Source: an uncultured Pleomorphomonas sp. (GTDB lineage: Bacteria; Pseudomonadota; Alphaproteobacteria; Rhizobiales; Pleomorphomonadaceae). From it: a DNA stretch of 64,000 nucleotides. The notes below the pieces were generated by a model that saw only the letters and a list, made by a program, of their open reading frames with translations, ran no database searches and had not been told where the DNA came from. Shown one piece after another: positions 26,569-35,813 of the stretch. Each line of letters starts with the position of its first letter. Within the stretch, counting starts at the first letter, position 1. The stretch is from NCBI GenBank assembly GCA_937868725.1, contig CALMMQ010000001.1, positions 1 through 64,000 of the forward strand, in the 5' to 3' direction. The position numbers were made by a program, and so were the translations under genes.

Positions 26569-27912
26569 ATGAGCGAACTCGTCAATCTCGCCGCCCTCAC
26601 CGAACAGGCCGAAAAACTGGTGGCGGCCGCGCGTGCCGCCGGCGCCGACGCCGCCGACGCGGTGGCGCTGCGCTCGGTCAATCAGGTCGTCTCGGTGTTG
26701 AACGGCAAGGTCGAGAAGGTCGAGCACGCCGAGAACGACGAGTTTGGCCTCAGGGTGTTCGTTGGCGATCGCAACGCCATCATCTCGGCCACCCTCGGCG
26801 CCGATGTCGGCGAACTGGCGGGCCGGGCCGTGGCCATGGCGAAAGTGGCCACCGCCGATCGCTTCGCCGGTCTTGCCGACCCGGCGCTCCTGGCGCGCGA
26901 GGTCGCCGATCTCGATCTGCTCGACGAAACGCCAGTGACGGCGAGCGCGCTGGCCGGCCGGGCCCTTGCCATGGAAACGGCGGCCCGCGAGGTGGCCGGC
27001 GTCACCAACAGTTCGGGCGCCGCCGCCTACTGGGCGCGCGGCGGCCTGGCGCTCGTCACCTCGCACGGCTTCTCCAACGCCTACGAGACGTCCGGGCACG
27101 GTCATTCCATCGCCGCTATCGCCGGCACCGGCACGGCCATGGAGCGGGACTGGGATTCGTCCTCCAAGAGCCATCTGGCCGACCTCGAGCCGGCCGAGAT
27201 CATCGGTCGCCGGGCCGGCGAACGGGCGGTGCGCCGGCTCAATCCGCGTCAGGTGACCACGCAGGTCGGCACGGTCGTCTACGAACAGCGCCTCGCCTCG
27301 GGCATCCTCGGCTCGCTCGCCAGCGCCATCTCCGGCGGGGCCATCGCCCGTGGCGCCTCCTTCCTCAAGGACCAGCTCGGCAAGGCGATCTTTTCGCCGT
27401 CGATCCGCATCACCGACGATCCGCTGCGGCGGCGCGGCTCGGGCTCGCGGCCGTTCGATGGCGAGGGCATCACCACCGGCGCGCTGGACATCATCGAAGG
27501 CGGCGTGCTCACCTCGTGGCTGCTCGACAGCGCCACGGCTCGCGAGCTCGGTCTCGTCAGCAACGGCCGGGCCTCCCGTGGCACCGGTGCGCCGGGACCG
27601 TCGGCCAGCAATCTCTTGCTGCATCCCGGCCGGACCAGCCCGGAAGAGCTGATCGCTGCCGTCGGCACCGGCCTCTACGTCACCGACTTCATCGGTCACG
27701 GCGCCAACATCGTCACCGGCGACCTGTCGCGCGGCGCTGCCGGCTTCTGGATCGAAAACGGCGAGATCGCCTATCCGGTGTCGGAAATCACTATCGCCGG
27801 CAATCTCCGGGACATGTTCCTGCACCTGACGCCGGCCAACGACATCGTGTTCCGTGGCGCCTACACGGCGCCCACCCTTGCCATCGAAGGACTGACCATT
27901 GCCGGTCGCTAA
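26569..27912 (+). CDS. pmbA: TldE/PmbA-type subunit of the TldD-TldE metalloprotease
   Basis: A 447-residue protein of the U62 family. PmbA (TldE) is the non-catalytic partner of TldD; together they degrade unfolded peptides and, in E. coli, mature microcin B17 and clear CcdA. Typical parts are FGLRVFVGDRNAIISAT near residue 60, the VTNSSGAAAYWARGGLALVTSHGF segment (no HExxxH, as expected), and SRGAAGFWIENGEIAYPVSEITIAGNL near 400. GAAGG lies upstream of ATG 26569. TldD is encoded about 8 kb away on the other strand. The stop overlaps the next gene by 14 bases. Confidence 0.95.
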   Translation: MSELVNLAALTEQAEKLVAAARAAGADAADAVALRSVNQVVSVLNGKVEKVEHAENDEFGLRVFVGDRNAIISATLGADVGELAGRAVAMAKVATADRFAGLADPALLAREVADLDLLDETPVTASALAGRALAMETAAREVAGVTNSSGAAAYWARGGLALVTSHGFSNAYETSGHGHSIAAIAGTGTAMERDWDSSSKSHLADLEPAEIIGRRAGERAVRRLNPRQVTTQVGTVVYEQRLASGILGSLASAISGGAIARGASFLKDQLGKAIFSPSIRITDDPLRRRGSGSRPFDGEGITTGALDIIEGGVLTSWLLDSATARELGLVSNGRASRGTGAPGPSASNLLLHPGRTSPEELIAAVGTGLYVTDFIGHGANIVTGDLSRGAAGFWIENGEIAYPVSEITIAGNLRDMFLHLTPANDIVFRGAYTAPTLAIEGLTIAGR

Positions 27913-28696
27913 CCCTACCACCTATGCCGAGGACCTGGCCCTGTTGAGCCGGGCCGCCGCGGCGGCCGGAGACATTGCCCTCGGCTATTTCCGCCACGAT
28001 CCCAAGGTCTGGCAAAAGGACAACGCCTCGCCCGTCACCGAGGCCGATCTGGCGGTCGACCGCTTTCTCAAGGATGAACTGATGGCCAGCCGGCCCGATT
28101 ACGGCTGGCTATCGGAGGAGACCGAGGACAACACCGATCGGCTCGACTGCGAGCGGCTGTTCGTCGTCGACCCCATCGACGGCACACGCGGCTTCATCGC
28201 CGGCGTCGACGAGTGGACGATCTCGCTTGCTGTCGTCGAGGCCGGTCGGCCGGTGGTGGCAGCGCTGCTGCAGCCGACCTGCGGCCGCCTCTACACGGCG
28301 ACGCTGGGCGGCGGCGCCGCCCTCGACGGCCACGCGCTGCGCCTAATGACCGGCGGCGGCAACAAGGGGGCGCGCATCGCCGGCCCGGCCGGGCTGCTGA
28401 CGCGGCTCCGGGCCGACGAGCCGTCGCTGCGGCCGCAGGGCTTCATCGCCTCGCTGGCCCTGCGCATCGCCATGGTCGCCGACGGCCGCATCGACGTGGC
28501 GGTGGCCAAGGCCAACGCCAACGACTGGGACATCGCCGCCGCCGACCTGATCCTCTCCGAGGCCGGGGGCGATCTCGTCGATCTCTCGGGAGCCGATGTC
28601 GGCTACAACCGACCGCAGCCGACGCACGCGGCGCTGATCGCGGCGCGGGCGCCGCTCACCGGCTGGGCCCGGCAACTGCTCGGCAGCCACTCCTGA
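27899..28696 (+). CDS. Inositol-monophosphatase-family phosphatase (CysQ/SuhB-like)
   Basis: A 265-residue metal-dependent phosphatase of the IMPase family. Metal ligands are visible in LSEETED (about residue 75), DPIDGTRGF (about 95) and NDWDIAAADLIL (about 210). Candidate substrates are 3'-phosphoadenosine 5'-phosphate (CysQ) or inositol/histidinol phosphates; the sequence does not decide. It starts with TTG at 27899, inside the end of pmbA, with GAAGGA eight bases upstream; no ATG is near. It is part of the run leading to the lipid A genes. Confidence 0.85.
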   Translation: MPVANPTTYAEDLALLSRAAAAAGDIALGYFRHDPKVWQKDNASPVTEADLAVDRFLKDELMASRPDYGWLSEETEDNTDRLDCERLFVVDPIDGTRGFIAGVDEWTISLAVVEAGRPVVAALLQPTCGRLYTATLGGGAALDGHALRLMTGGGNKGARIAGPAGLLTRLRADEPSLRPQGFIASLALRIAMVADGRIDVAVAKANANDWDIAAADLILSEAGGDLVDLSGADVGYNRPQPTHAALIAARAPLTGWARQLLGSHS

Positions 28697-28798
28697 AACG
28701 ACGCGAAACGCCAGCTCGGTTTTCTTTCGCCATCGTTTGCGATAATGAGGCAAACGGTGCCGATGCTGCGGCAAATGCCTTGGATGGAGAGACGCGAC

Positions 28799-29035
28799 AT
28801 GACGACGGAAGTCACCTCGAAACAACTGATCCATCTCGTCATCGGCGGCGAGATGACGTCGGTCGAAAGCGGCGAGTTCGCCAACCTCGCAGCGGTCGAC
28901 GTCGTCGGCGTGTTTCCCGACTATGCCAGCGCCTACGCCGCCTGGAAGCAGAAGGCCCAGGCTACCGTCGACCAAGCCCAGACGCGCTATTTCATCGTCC
29001 ACCTGCACCGCCTGCTCGATCCGGCAAGATCCTGA
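28799..29035 (+). CDS. DUF4170-family small protein
   Basis: A 78-residue protein of the DUF4170 family: LIHLVIGGEMTSVESGEFANL, then VVGVFPDYASAYAAWKQKAQ and the closing RYFIVHLHRLLDP. Alphaproteobacteria often encode it beside Kdo/lipid A genes, as here. GGAGAG lies eight bases before the ATG at 28799; longer upstream frames look random. Function is unknown. The family resemblance and conserved position argue that it is real. Confidence 0.85.
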   Translation: MTTEVTSKQLIHLVIGGEMTSVESGEFANLAAVDVVGVFPDYASAYAAWKQKAQATVDQAQTRYFIVHLHRLLDPARS

Positions 29036-29185
29036 TAGCCGGGCGTGCCGCTGACAATCCGCTCCAGCCGGTATAGAGCTGCGGGCTCATCCGGGACCGG
29101 TCAGGCAGGGCCCGTCGGCGGCCATGGCCCGGGCCGACGGCGGCAAGCCGGCCGAACTCTCTTCGACACGATTGGAACTTGCGAC

Positions 29186-31015
29186 ATGGCACGGGACGAC
29201 AAGGCTGGCGACGGTCGGGCGACTCCGACGTGGGCAACCGCCGGTGAAGGCAGCGAAGCGTCCTTCGTCATCCGGCGCCTGTTCCGCGAGTTCATCTGGC
29301 CGCGCCGGCTGATGGTGCTGCGCTCGGCCCTGACCATGCTGTTCGTGGCGGCTACCACCGGGGCCCTGCCGTTCCTGATGCAGACGGCGGCCGACGAGGT
29401 GTTCATCGCCAAGAACTCCACCATGCTCTACGGCTTGCCCTTCATCGTCGTGGTGGTGATGGCGACGCGCTCGCTGGCCGAATACTTCAGCCGCATGACC
29501 GAAGCGCGCATTTCCGGCGAAATCGTCGCCGAACTGCGCGCCAAGCTGTTCAAGCGCCTTGCCAACGCCGACATCTCCTTCCTGCAGAACACCCACTCGG
29601 CCCGCTTCGTCAGCGTGTTCGCCGCCGATACGACGGTGGTCAACTCGGCCGCCTCGCAGACCATCACGGCGATTGCCCGCAATGCCCTGCAGTCGGCGTT
29701 CCTGGTTGGCGCCATGCTGTGGATGGACTGGGTGCTCGGCCTGCTGGTGATGGTGTCGCTGCCGGTGTCGCTGGTGCTGATGCGGCGGCAACGCAAGACG
29801 CTGTCGAAATCGGTCAAGAAGACGCTGTCGGGAGCCGGCGACATCTCGCGCATCGTCGCCCAGATGCTGCAGGGCATCCGCGTCGTCAAGGCCTATGGCC
29901 AGGAAGACTTCGAGGAGAAGCGGGCGCTGCGAATCATCGAGGCGACGCGGGACGCCGGCATCAAGACGCAGAAGACGCGCGCCCGCACCGGCCCGTTCAC
30001 CGAGGGCCTGTCGGGCGTCGGCTTTGCCGCTGCCATCTTCTACGGCGGTTGGCGCGGCATTCACGGTACGCTGACGCTCGGCGAGTTCACCGGCTTCATG
30101 GCCGCGGCCATGCTGATCTACGCGCCACTCAAGCAGCTGGCCAACCTGCAGAACGTCATGATGGAAGGTCTGATCGCCGCCCGGCGGGTGTTCGCCATCC
30201 TCGACGAGATGCCGCAGGTGGCCGAACCGGACGGAGCGCCCGACCTGTCGGTGGGCGGCGGCGCCATCACCTTCGAGAACGTCACCTTCTCCTACGACGC
30301 CGACACCGTCGTGCTTTCCGACGTGTCGCTGACCATCACCGCCGGCCAGAAGGTGGCGTTTGTCGGCCCCTCCGGTGCCGGCAAGTCGACGCTGATCAAC
30401 CTGGTGCTGCGCTTCTACGATCCACAGTCTGGCCGCATCCTGATCGACGGTCAGGACATCCGCGCCGCCAATCTCGCCTCGGTGCGCGCCGCTTCGGCGC
30501 TCCTGACGCAGGACCCGGTGCTGTTTGACGACACGGTCGGCGCCAACATCGCCTACGGCAGTCCCGGGGCTGGCGCCGCCGCCATCGAGGCCGCCGCCCG
30601 CGCCGCCGATGCCCACGACTTCATCGCCGAGCTGCCCCAGGGCTATGACACCGAGGTCGGCGAAGCCGGCAGCCTGCTGTCGGGTGGCCAGAAGCAGCGC
30701 ATCGCCATCGCCCGCGCCATGCTGCGCGGCGCCCCCATTCTGCTGCTCGACGAACCGACCAGCGCCCTCGACGCCAACTCGGAAGCCCATGTCCAGGCGG
30801 CGCTCGACAGTCTGTTCGCCGGCCGCACCGTGCTGATGATCGCCCATCGTCTGTCGACGGTACGCAAGGCCGACCTGATCGTCGTCCTTGACCACGGTCA
30901 GATCGTCGAGTCCGGCACCCACGAGGAGCTGCAGCAGCGAGGCGGCCTCTACGCCCATCTCCACCGCACCCAGCTTGCCGGCGAAGTGGCGACGGGAGTT
31001 CGCGATGAGTCTTGA
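29186..31015 (+). CDS. MsbA-like ABC exporter (fused permease-ATPase)
   Basis: A 609-residue type IV ABC half-exporter. The transmembrane domain covers about residues 35-320. The ATPase has Walker A GPSGAGKST (about residue 395), signature LLSGGQKQR (about 497), Walker B ILLLDEPTSALD (about 517) and IAHRLST. The 3' end overlaps the next gene by 11 bases, and waaA and lpxK follow. That setting points to flipping of lipid A-core across the inner membrane, as MsbA does, but MsbA identity is inferred from context. ATG 29186 is preceded by TTGGAACTT, a weak site. Confidence 0.88.
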   Translation: MARDDKAGDGRATPTWATAGEGSEASFVIRRLFREFIWPRRLMVLRSALTMLFVAATTGALPFLMQTAADEVFIAKNSTMLYGLPFIVVVVMATRSLAEYFSRMTEARISGEIVAELRAKLFKRLANADISFLQNTHSARFVSVFAADTTVVNSAASQTITAIARNALQSAFLVGAMLWMDWVLGLLVMVSLPVSLVLMRRQRKTLSKSVKKTLSGAGDISRIVAQMLQGIRVVKAYGQEDFEEKRALRIIEATRDAGIKTQKTRARTGPFTEGLSGVGFAAAIFYGGWRGIHGTLTLGEFTGFMAAAMLIYAPLKQLANLQNVMMEGLIAARRVFAILDEMPQVAEPDGAPDLSVGGGAITFENVTFSYDADTVVLSDVSLTITAGQKVAFVGPSGAGKSTLINLVLRFYDPQSGRILIDGQDIRAANLASVRAASALLTQDPVLFDDTVGANIAYGSPGAGAAAIEAAARAADAHDFIAELPQGYDTEVGEAGSLLSGGQKQRIAIARAMLRGAPILLLDEPTSALDANSEAHVQAALDSLFAGRTVLMIAHRLSTVRKADLIVVLDHGQIVESGTHEELQQRGGLYAHLHRTQLAGEVATGVRDES

Positions 31016-31733
31016 GAAGCGCCTGCTCGGCAACCGCCTGGTTCAGACCGTCGTCGGCTGGATGCTGGGGAGCTACGCCCGCCTGGTCTACAACACCGCC
31101 CGCATCACCATCGACCCGCCTCAGGCCTTCGACACCGCCCGCGCCGAAGGCGCGGCCATCTTCGTCTTCTGGCACGGCATGGCGCTGTTGGCGCTGGGCA
31201 TGCGGCCGCTCGACATGACGACGCTGGTCATGGTGTCGCGTCACGGTGGCGCCGCCATCGCCGCCCGTGCCATCGAGCTGCAGGGCTTCGGCACCATCCG
31301 CGCCTCGGGCGCCCACCGCAGCAGCGCCGCTCTGCGCAAGGGCGGCGCCACCGGCTTTCTCAAGGCGCTCGGCGAGCTGGAAGCTGGTCATTCGATCCTG
31401 ATGACGGCCGACGTGCCGAAGGTCGCCGAGGTGGCCGGTCGCGGCGTGCTCTTGCTGGCGAAAGCCTCGGGGCGACCGGTCATCGCCGCCGCCTATGCGT
31501 CACGATGGTCGTTCCGGCTCAAGACCTGGGACCGGCTGGTGGTCAACCTGCCGTTCTCGCGCACCGCCATCGTCCACGGCGATGCCATTCACGTGCCGCC
31601 CGACGCCGACGAAACCGTGATCGAAACGTTACGTGTCAGACTTTCGTCGGAGCTTGATCGCGTCAACAAACGCGCCTACGAACTCTGCGGAAAACACGAC
31701 GCCTCCCGGAGCAACCCGGCCGCCCATGGCTGA
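31005..31733 (+). CDS. Lysophospholipid acyltransferase-family protein (DUF374)
   Basis: A 242-residue protein of the DUF374 acyltransferase group found before waaA in many alphaproteobacteria. It has FVFWHGMALLAL (about residue 55, with the His), VSRHGGAAIAARAIELQGF, IRASGAHRSSAALRKGG and ILMTADVPK. It probably acylates a lipid A or phospholipid precursor at the membrane face; the precise reaction is not known. Its ATG lies inside the exporter gene (11-base overlap) and its end overlaps waaA by eight bases, so the operon is tightly coupled. Confidence 0.85.
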   Translation: MSLEKRLLGNRLVQTVVGWMLGSYARLVYNTARITIDPPQAFDTARAEGAAIFVFWHGMALLALGMRPLDMTTLVMVSRHGGAAIAARAIELQGFGTIRASGAHRSSAALRKGGATGFLKALGELEAGHSILMTADVPKVAEVAGRGVLLLAKASGRPVIAAAYASRWSFRLKTWDRLVVNLPFSRTAIVHGDAIHVPPDADETVIETLRVRLSSELDRVNKRAYELCGKHDASRSNPAAHG

Positions 31734-33021
31734 TCTCGGCACCCTGCTCATCGCCACCTATGTCGGCCTGACGCGCCTGGCAACGCCGGCTGGCTGGGCG
31801 ATCGTCGGCTGGCGGCGACTGCTGGACAAGGAAGACCCGCGGCGCTGGCGCGAACGCCTTGGCGACAGCGCCCTGCCCCGCCCGACCGGACGGCTGGCCT
31901 GGGTACACGCCGTCAGCGTCGGCGAGACGGTGGCGGCGCTGCCGCTGATCGCCCGCCTGACCGCCGCCGGCGTCAAAGTACTGGTCACCTCGGTGACGAC
32001 GACATCGGCGACGCTGGCCGGGGCTCAGGGCAGCGAAGCCTTTCGCCACCAGTTCGCGCCGCTCGATATCGCACCGGCCGTCGAGCGCTTCCTCGACCAT
32101 TGGCGCCCTGACGTGGCGGTGTTCGTGGAAAGCGAGCTGTGGCCGGTAACCATCGACGGCCTGCACCGGCGTGGCATCCCGCTGATCGTCTCCAACGGTC
32201 GCATGTCGCCGCGCTCGGCCCGGCGCTGGCAAATGTTCCCAACCGTCGCTCGTGCCGTCTTTTCGCGCCTGCCGCTGGTGCTGGCCCAGTCGGAAGGCGA
32301 CGCCGACCGCTTCAAGGCGCTGGGCGCGCCGTCGGTGCGGTCGGTGGGCAACATCAAGTTCGATGCCGAAGTGCCGGAAGCACCGGCCGAGGTGGCGGCG
32401 GCCCTCGGCGTCGCCATTGGCGAACGGCCGGTGTTCCTGGCCGCCTCGACCCATCCGGGCGAGGACGAAGTGGTGCTGGAAGCCTTTGCCCGCCTCAAGG
32501 TCCAGCATCCGGAAACGCTGCTCATCATCCTGCCGCGCCATCCCGATCGCGGCGGCGCCATTGCCGCCCAGGCGGCCGGCGCCGGCTTTGAGGTCGTCCG
32601 CCGTTCGCTCGACGCGGCGCTGCCGACGCCGACGACGGCGGTCTACGTCGCCGATACCGTGGGCGAGTCCGGCAGTTTCTATCGTGCCGCCACCGTGGCA
32701 CTGATCGGCGGCTCGCTGGTCGATGGCATTGGCGGCCACAACCCCATCGAACCGGCCCGGCTCGGAGCCGCCGCCGTGTCGGGGCCCTATTTCGCCAACT
32801 GGCTCGACGTCTACGCCGCCTTCCTCGATGCCGATGGGCTGGTGCTGGCCCGTACCGCCGAGGAACTGGCCGAGGCGGCGGCCCGCCTGATCGCCGATCC
32901 GGCGCGGCGCGCCTGCCAGAGCGCGGCGGCGGCGACGGTGGTCGAGCGTCTCGCCGGCGCCGTCGGCCGCACGGCCCGGGCGGTGCTCGACCGGCTCGGC
33001 CCGGCGGAGCGACAGCCATGA
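31726..33021 (+). CDS. waaA: Kdo transferase
   Basis: A 431-residue GT30 glycosyltransferase that adds Kdo from CMP-Kdo to lipid IVA at the inner membrane. It carries WVHAVSVGETVAALPLI (about residue 62), the VFVESELWPVTIDGL motif, SNGRMSPRSARRW, and the C-terminal nucleotide-binding part with IGGSLVDGIGGHNPIEPARLG (about 325). The start overlaps the acyltransferase stop, and its stop overlaps lpxK by four bases. Its sugar donor would come from the KdsB-like enzyme at 8.4 kb. Confidence 0.96.
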   Translation: MADLGTLLIATYVGLTRLATPAGWAIVGWRRLLDKEDPRRWRERLGDSALPRPTGRLAWVHAVSVGETVAALPLIARLTAAGVKVLVTSVTTTSATLAGAQGSEAFRHQFAPLDIAPAVERFLDHWRPDVAVFVESELWPVTIDGLHRRGIPLIVSNGRMSPRSARRWQMFPTVARAVFSRLPLVLAQSEGDADRFKALGAPSVRSVGNIKFDAEVPEAPAEVAAALGVAIGERPVFLAASTHPGEDEVVLEAFARLKVQHPETLLIILPRHPDRGGAIAAQAAGAGFEVVRRSLDAALPTPTTAVYVADTVGESGSFYRAATVALIGGSLVDGIGGHNPIEPARLGAAAVSGPYFANWLDVYAAFLDADGLVLARTAEELAEAAARLIADPARRACQSAAAATVVERLAGAVGRTARAVLDRLGPAERQP

Positions 33022-34046
33022 AGGCTCCGGCCTTCTGGTGGCGCCGGCCCGGTGTCGCAGCGCTGCTTCTCTCCCCCTTCGCCGCCATCTATGGCCATTT
33101 CGCCGGGCGACGGATGCGTCGGTCGGGCGTGCGGCCACCGCTGCCGGTCATCTGCGTCGGCAACTTCGTTGTCGGCGGAGCCGGCAAGACGCCGACGGCG
33201 CTGGCGCTGGCCCGTCTCGCCATCGACATGGGGCTGAAGCCGGCCTTCCTGACGCGTGGCCACGGCGGCGCCCTCAAGGGGCCGGTGCAGGTTGATCCCA
33301 AGTTGCACACCGCCCAGGACGTCGGCGACGAAGCGCTGCTGCTGGTCACGCTGGCCCCGGTGGTCAAGGCGCTCGACCGGACCGCCGGCCTCGCCCGGCT
33401 CACCGACATCGGCGCCAACCTCTGCATCATGGACGACGGCTTCCAGAACCCGTCGATCGACAAGACGTTATCGCTGGTGGTGGTCGATGGCGGCGTCGGC
33501 GTCGGCAACGGCCTGACGCTGCCGGCCGGTCCGCTCCGGGCGCCGCTTTCCATCCAGATGGCGGCAGCCGACGCGGTGCTGGTGCTGGGCGCCGGTCCGC
33601 ACAGCGCCCGCGTCATCGCCGCGGCGGCGCGGGCCGGCAAGGCGGTACTCGACGCCCGCACCGTGCCGTGCGGTCCGCGACTGGCGGACGACCGGCCGCT
33701 CTTCGCCTTCGCCGGCATCGGCCGGCCGCAGAAGTTCTTCGATCAGCTGGTCGCCGACGGCTATCGTCTGGCCGGCACGCGCGCCTTCGCCGACCACCAC
33801 GCCTTCAGCGAGGCCGACGCCGCCGAGGTGCTGGAAGCGGCGGCCATCGCCGATGCCGCTCTCGTCACCACCAGCAAGGACGCGGCGCGCCTGGCCGGCA
33901 GCGGCGGCCGGCTGGCCGAACTGCTGGCAACGACGCTGGTCTACGAGGTGGAAACGCGCTTTGCCTCGCCGACGGCCGTGCGCGAGCTCATCGCCGCCAC
34001 GCGCGATCGCTGGCTGCGCGACACGTTCTGTCGCGGCAGCACCTGA
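33018..34046 (+). CDS. lpxK: Tetraacyldisaccharide 4'-kinase
   Basis: A 342-residue kinase that adds the 4'-phosphate to the lipid A disaccharide. It has an N-terminal hydrophobic helix, CVGNFVVGGAGKTPTALAL Walker A (about residue 50), LTRGHGG, and the catalytic NLCIMDDGFQNPSI (about 135). The order of PVICVGNF and DDGFQ motifs fits LpxK. ATG overlaps the waaA stop (ATGA). It ends the plus-strand lipid A cluster. Confidence 0.96.
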   Translation: MKAPAFWWRRPGVAALLLSPFAAIYGHFAGRRMRRSGVRPPLPVICVGNFVVGGAGKTPTALALARLAIDMGLKPAFLTRGHGGALKGPVQVDPKLHTAQDVGDEALLLVTLAPVVKALDRTAGLARLTDIGANLCIMDDGFQNPSIDKTLSLVVVDGGVGVGNGLTLPAGPLRAPLSIQMAAADAVLVLGAGPHSARVIAAAARAGKAVLDARTVPCGPRLADDRPLFAFAGIGRPQKFFDQLVADGYRLAGTRAFADHHAFSEADAAEVLEAAAIADAALVTTSKDAARLAGSGGRLAELLATTLVYEVETRFASPTAVRELIAATRDRWLRDTFCRGST

Positions 34047-34064
34047 CGGACGAGAAACAGACGA

Positions 34065-34286
34065 TCAGCGGGCGCCGGTATGGCGCCGATAGGCTTCGAG
34101 CGCCGCCGCCGCATCGACGTAGGGTTCCTGGTGCTCGGCGCTCCAGTACATCAGATCCTGCAGCAGGATCGGCCGGCCGGTGATGGCACACCGGACGAAA
34201 TTGCCGTTACGGACGATCTGGTAATCGCCGTCGAGATAGCGGATCTGGGCTTCGCCGCCGCTGAAAGGCATGTCCACGCGGTTCAT
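34065..34286 (-). CDS. DUF2093-family small protein
   Basis: A 73-residue protein of the DUF2093 family, a small protein commonly found next to lpxK in Hyphomicrobiales. It reads MNRVDMPFSGGEAQIRYLDG at the start, then FVRCAITGRPILLQDLMYWS. It has a single Cys and no signal or membrane segment. Start at ATG 34286; the longer frame overlaps terC and is rejected. Function is unknown. It is convergent with lpxK, 18 bases apart. Confidence 0.88.
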   Translation of the reverse strand: MNRVDMPFSGGEAQIRYLDGDYQIVRNGNFVRCAITGRPILLQDLMYWSAEHQEPYVDAAAALEAYRRHTGAR

Positions 34287-34318
34287 GATGGCTGGAATAT
34301 CCCGGCTGGGCGGTCCGA

Positions 34319-35038
34319 TCAAGGGCCGATGATCGCCGCCTTGACGTCCGACAGGACGGACAGGTCGCAGGTATCGCCGACGACGCCGGCACAAACCTCC
34401 ATCGACCCCCGGTGCACCATCTCGACGGCGACGTAGAGAATGATCACCAGGCCGATCCAGGCGATCCAGCGGAAGCGGTGCAGCAGGCGGGCAATCATGG
34501 TGGCGGCGGCGCCCATCAGGGCCACCGACAGCATCAGACCGACGACCAGAATGCCGAGGTGATCGCGGGCAGCCCCGGCGACGGCCAGCACGTTGTCGAG
34601 CGACATCGACAGGTCGGCAACGATGATCTGGGTGATGGCCTGACGGAAGGTCTTGCCTCCGCGCGCCGGTGTCACGTCACAGACGCCGGTGTCCATGGCG
34701 AGCTCCGTCGCCTCGACGCCGCCGGCCAGTTCCTCGTGGCTCTGGCGGATTTCGCGGAACATCTTCCAGCACACCCAGAGCAGCAGGATGCCGCCGGCCA
34801 GCGTCAGACCGACGATCTGCAGCAGTTGCGTGGCGGCAACGGCAAAGGCGATGCGCAGCAGCACAGCGCCGGTAATGCCGAGAAAGATCACCTTGCGGCG
34901 GATGCGGGCGTCGACGCCGGCGGCGGCCATGCCGACCACGATGGCGTTGTCGCCAGCCAGAACGATATCGATGAAAACGACCTGCGCCAGCGCGGTCAGC
35001 TCCATCGAGATAAAATCAGCGGATAACAAGGCGCCCAT
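34319..35038 (-). CDS. TerC-family integral membrane protein
   Basis: A 239-residue membrane protein with about seven helices. The TerC signature is clear: VVFIDIVLAGDNAIVVGMAAAG near residue 20, with the metal-site Asp/Asn, and a second DLSMSLDNVLAVAGAA near 140. Members export manganese or other metals, or act in membrane protein metalation; tellurite resistance gave the name. The loop between halves (about 100-130) is long and acidic with Cys. ATG 35038 fits the usual start just before the first helix. A hairpin lies in the 5' leader, but no known metal riboswitch was recognised. Confidence 0.9.
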   Translation of the reverse strand: MGALLSADFISMELTALAQVVFIDIVLAGDNAIVVGMAAAGVDARIRRKVIFLGITGAVLLRIAFAVAATQLLQIVGLTLAGGILLLWVCWKMFREIRQSHEELAGGVEATELAMDTGVCDVTPARGGKTFRQAITQIIVADLSMSLDNVLAVAGAARDHLGILVVGLMLSVALMGAAATMIARLLHRFRWIAWIGLVIILYVAVEMVHRGSMEVCAGVVGDTCDLSVLSDVKAAIIGP

Positions 35039-35183
35039 CCTGACATGCCCGTCCGACGCCGTACCCGGAGGCGCTCTGTCGGATGACCGCTGACATGGGG
35101 AGCGAAGCGATCGTTTTCAACCGTCGGCGGACGGATTTTCCGAATGAAATCCGCTTATCCCCAGGTGATGACGGCAGCCTTCC

Positions 35184-35810
35184 TCAGGCGAGCCCCAGCG
35201 CGGCAAAATAGTCGGCCAGGCCTGCCGGTGTCCGGAAAACGTGGCCGCGCAGGCCGGCCGCTTCGGCGCCGGCAACATTCTCGGCGAGATCGTCGATGAA
35301 CACCGTCTCCTCGGGGCGGAAGCCGAGGCGGTCGAGGGCCAGGCGATAGATGTCGGGTGCCGGCTTGGCCATGCCGAAAACGTAGGAAACGAGGAAGCGC
35401 TCGCCGACCCGCTCGGCCAGGGCCGGCGCCAGCCGGTGGCGGTGGCGCTCGATGAGCGGGCCGTTGTTGGTGAGCACGGCGACGGTGACGCCGGCGGCCA
35501 TCAGGCGATCGATCAGCGCCAGCGTGCCGGCGATCGGCGTCATACCGGCGCCGCGCGCCCTGACCCACGTCTCCTCGCTGATCGCCTGGCCGAGCTGCGC
35601 GCTCCAGGCGGCAAGGTAGCGCTCGGCATCGGCGAAGGCGCCGCCGTCGGCGGTGAACTCCAGCCCTTCGAGCCAGATGCGGCGCTCGATGAAATCGCGG
35701 TCGAGACCGGTGGCCTCGGCCAGCACGGCGATGCGATCGGCACGACAATAGGCATAGACGACGTCGTCCATGTCGAACAGCGCCAGACGGAACGAGGGAG
35801 ACGACGCCAT
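35184..35810 (-). CDS. HAD-superfamily hydrolase
   Basis: A 208-residue HAD phosphatase of the IA type. Motif I is LALFDMDDVVYAY (DxDD in place of DxDG), motif II VAVLTNNGP, motif III FGMAKPAPDIY and motif IV VFIDDLAENVAGA. A helical cap occupies about residues 20-85. It starts three bases after the tldD stop on the same strand, so it is probably the last gene of the ialB-tldD-HAD run. The substrate is unknown. Confidence 0.85.
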   Translation of the reverse strand: MASSPSFRLALFDMDDVVYAYCRADRIAVLAEATGLDRDFIERRIWLEGLEFTADGGAFADAERYLAAWSAQLGQAISEETWVRARGAGMTPIAGTLALIDRLMAAGVTVAVLTNNGPLIERHRHRLAPALAERVGERFLVSYVFGMAKPAPDIYRLALDRLGFRPEETVFIDDLAENVAGAEAAGLRGHVFRTPAGLADYFAALGLA

Positions 35811-35813
35811 GGC

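Noticed and set aside
28745..28798. Upstream extension of the DUF4170 gene
   Set aside because: The ATG at 28799 has the better ribosome binding site and matches the family start; the 18 extra codons look unrelated.
34319..35160. Possible manganese (yybP-ykoY) riboswitch before terC
   Set aside because: The leader has a TCCGA/TCGGA hairpin with an inner CGCC/GGCG stem, but the conserved GGGGAGTAG-type core of that riboswitch was not found.
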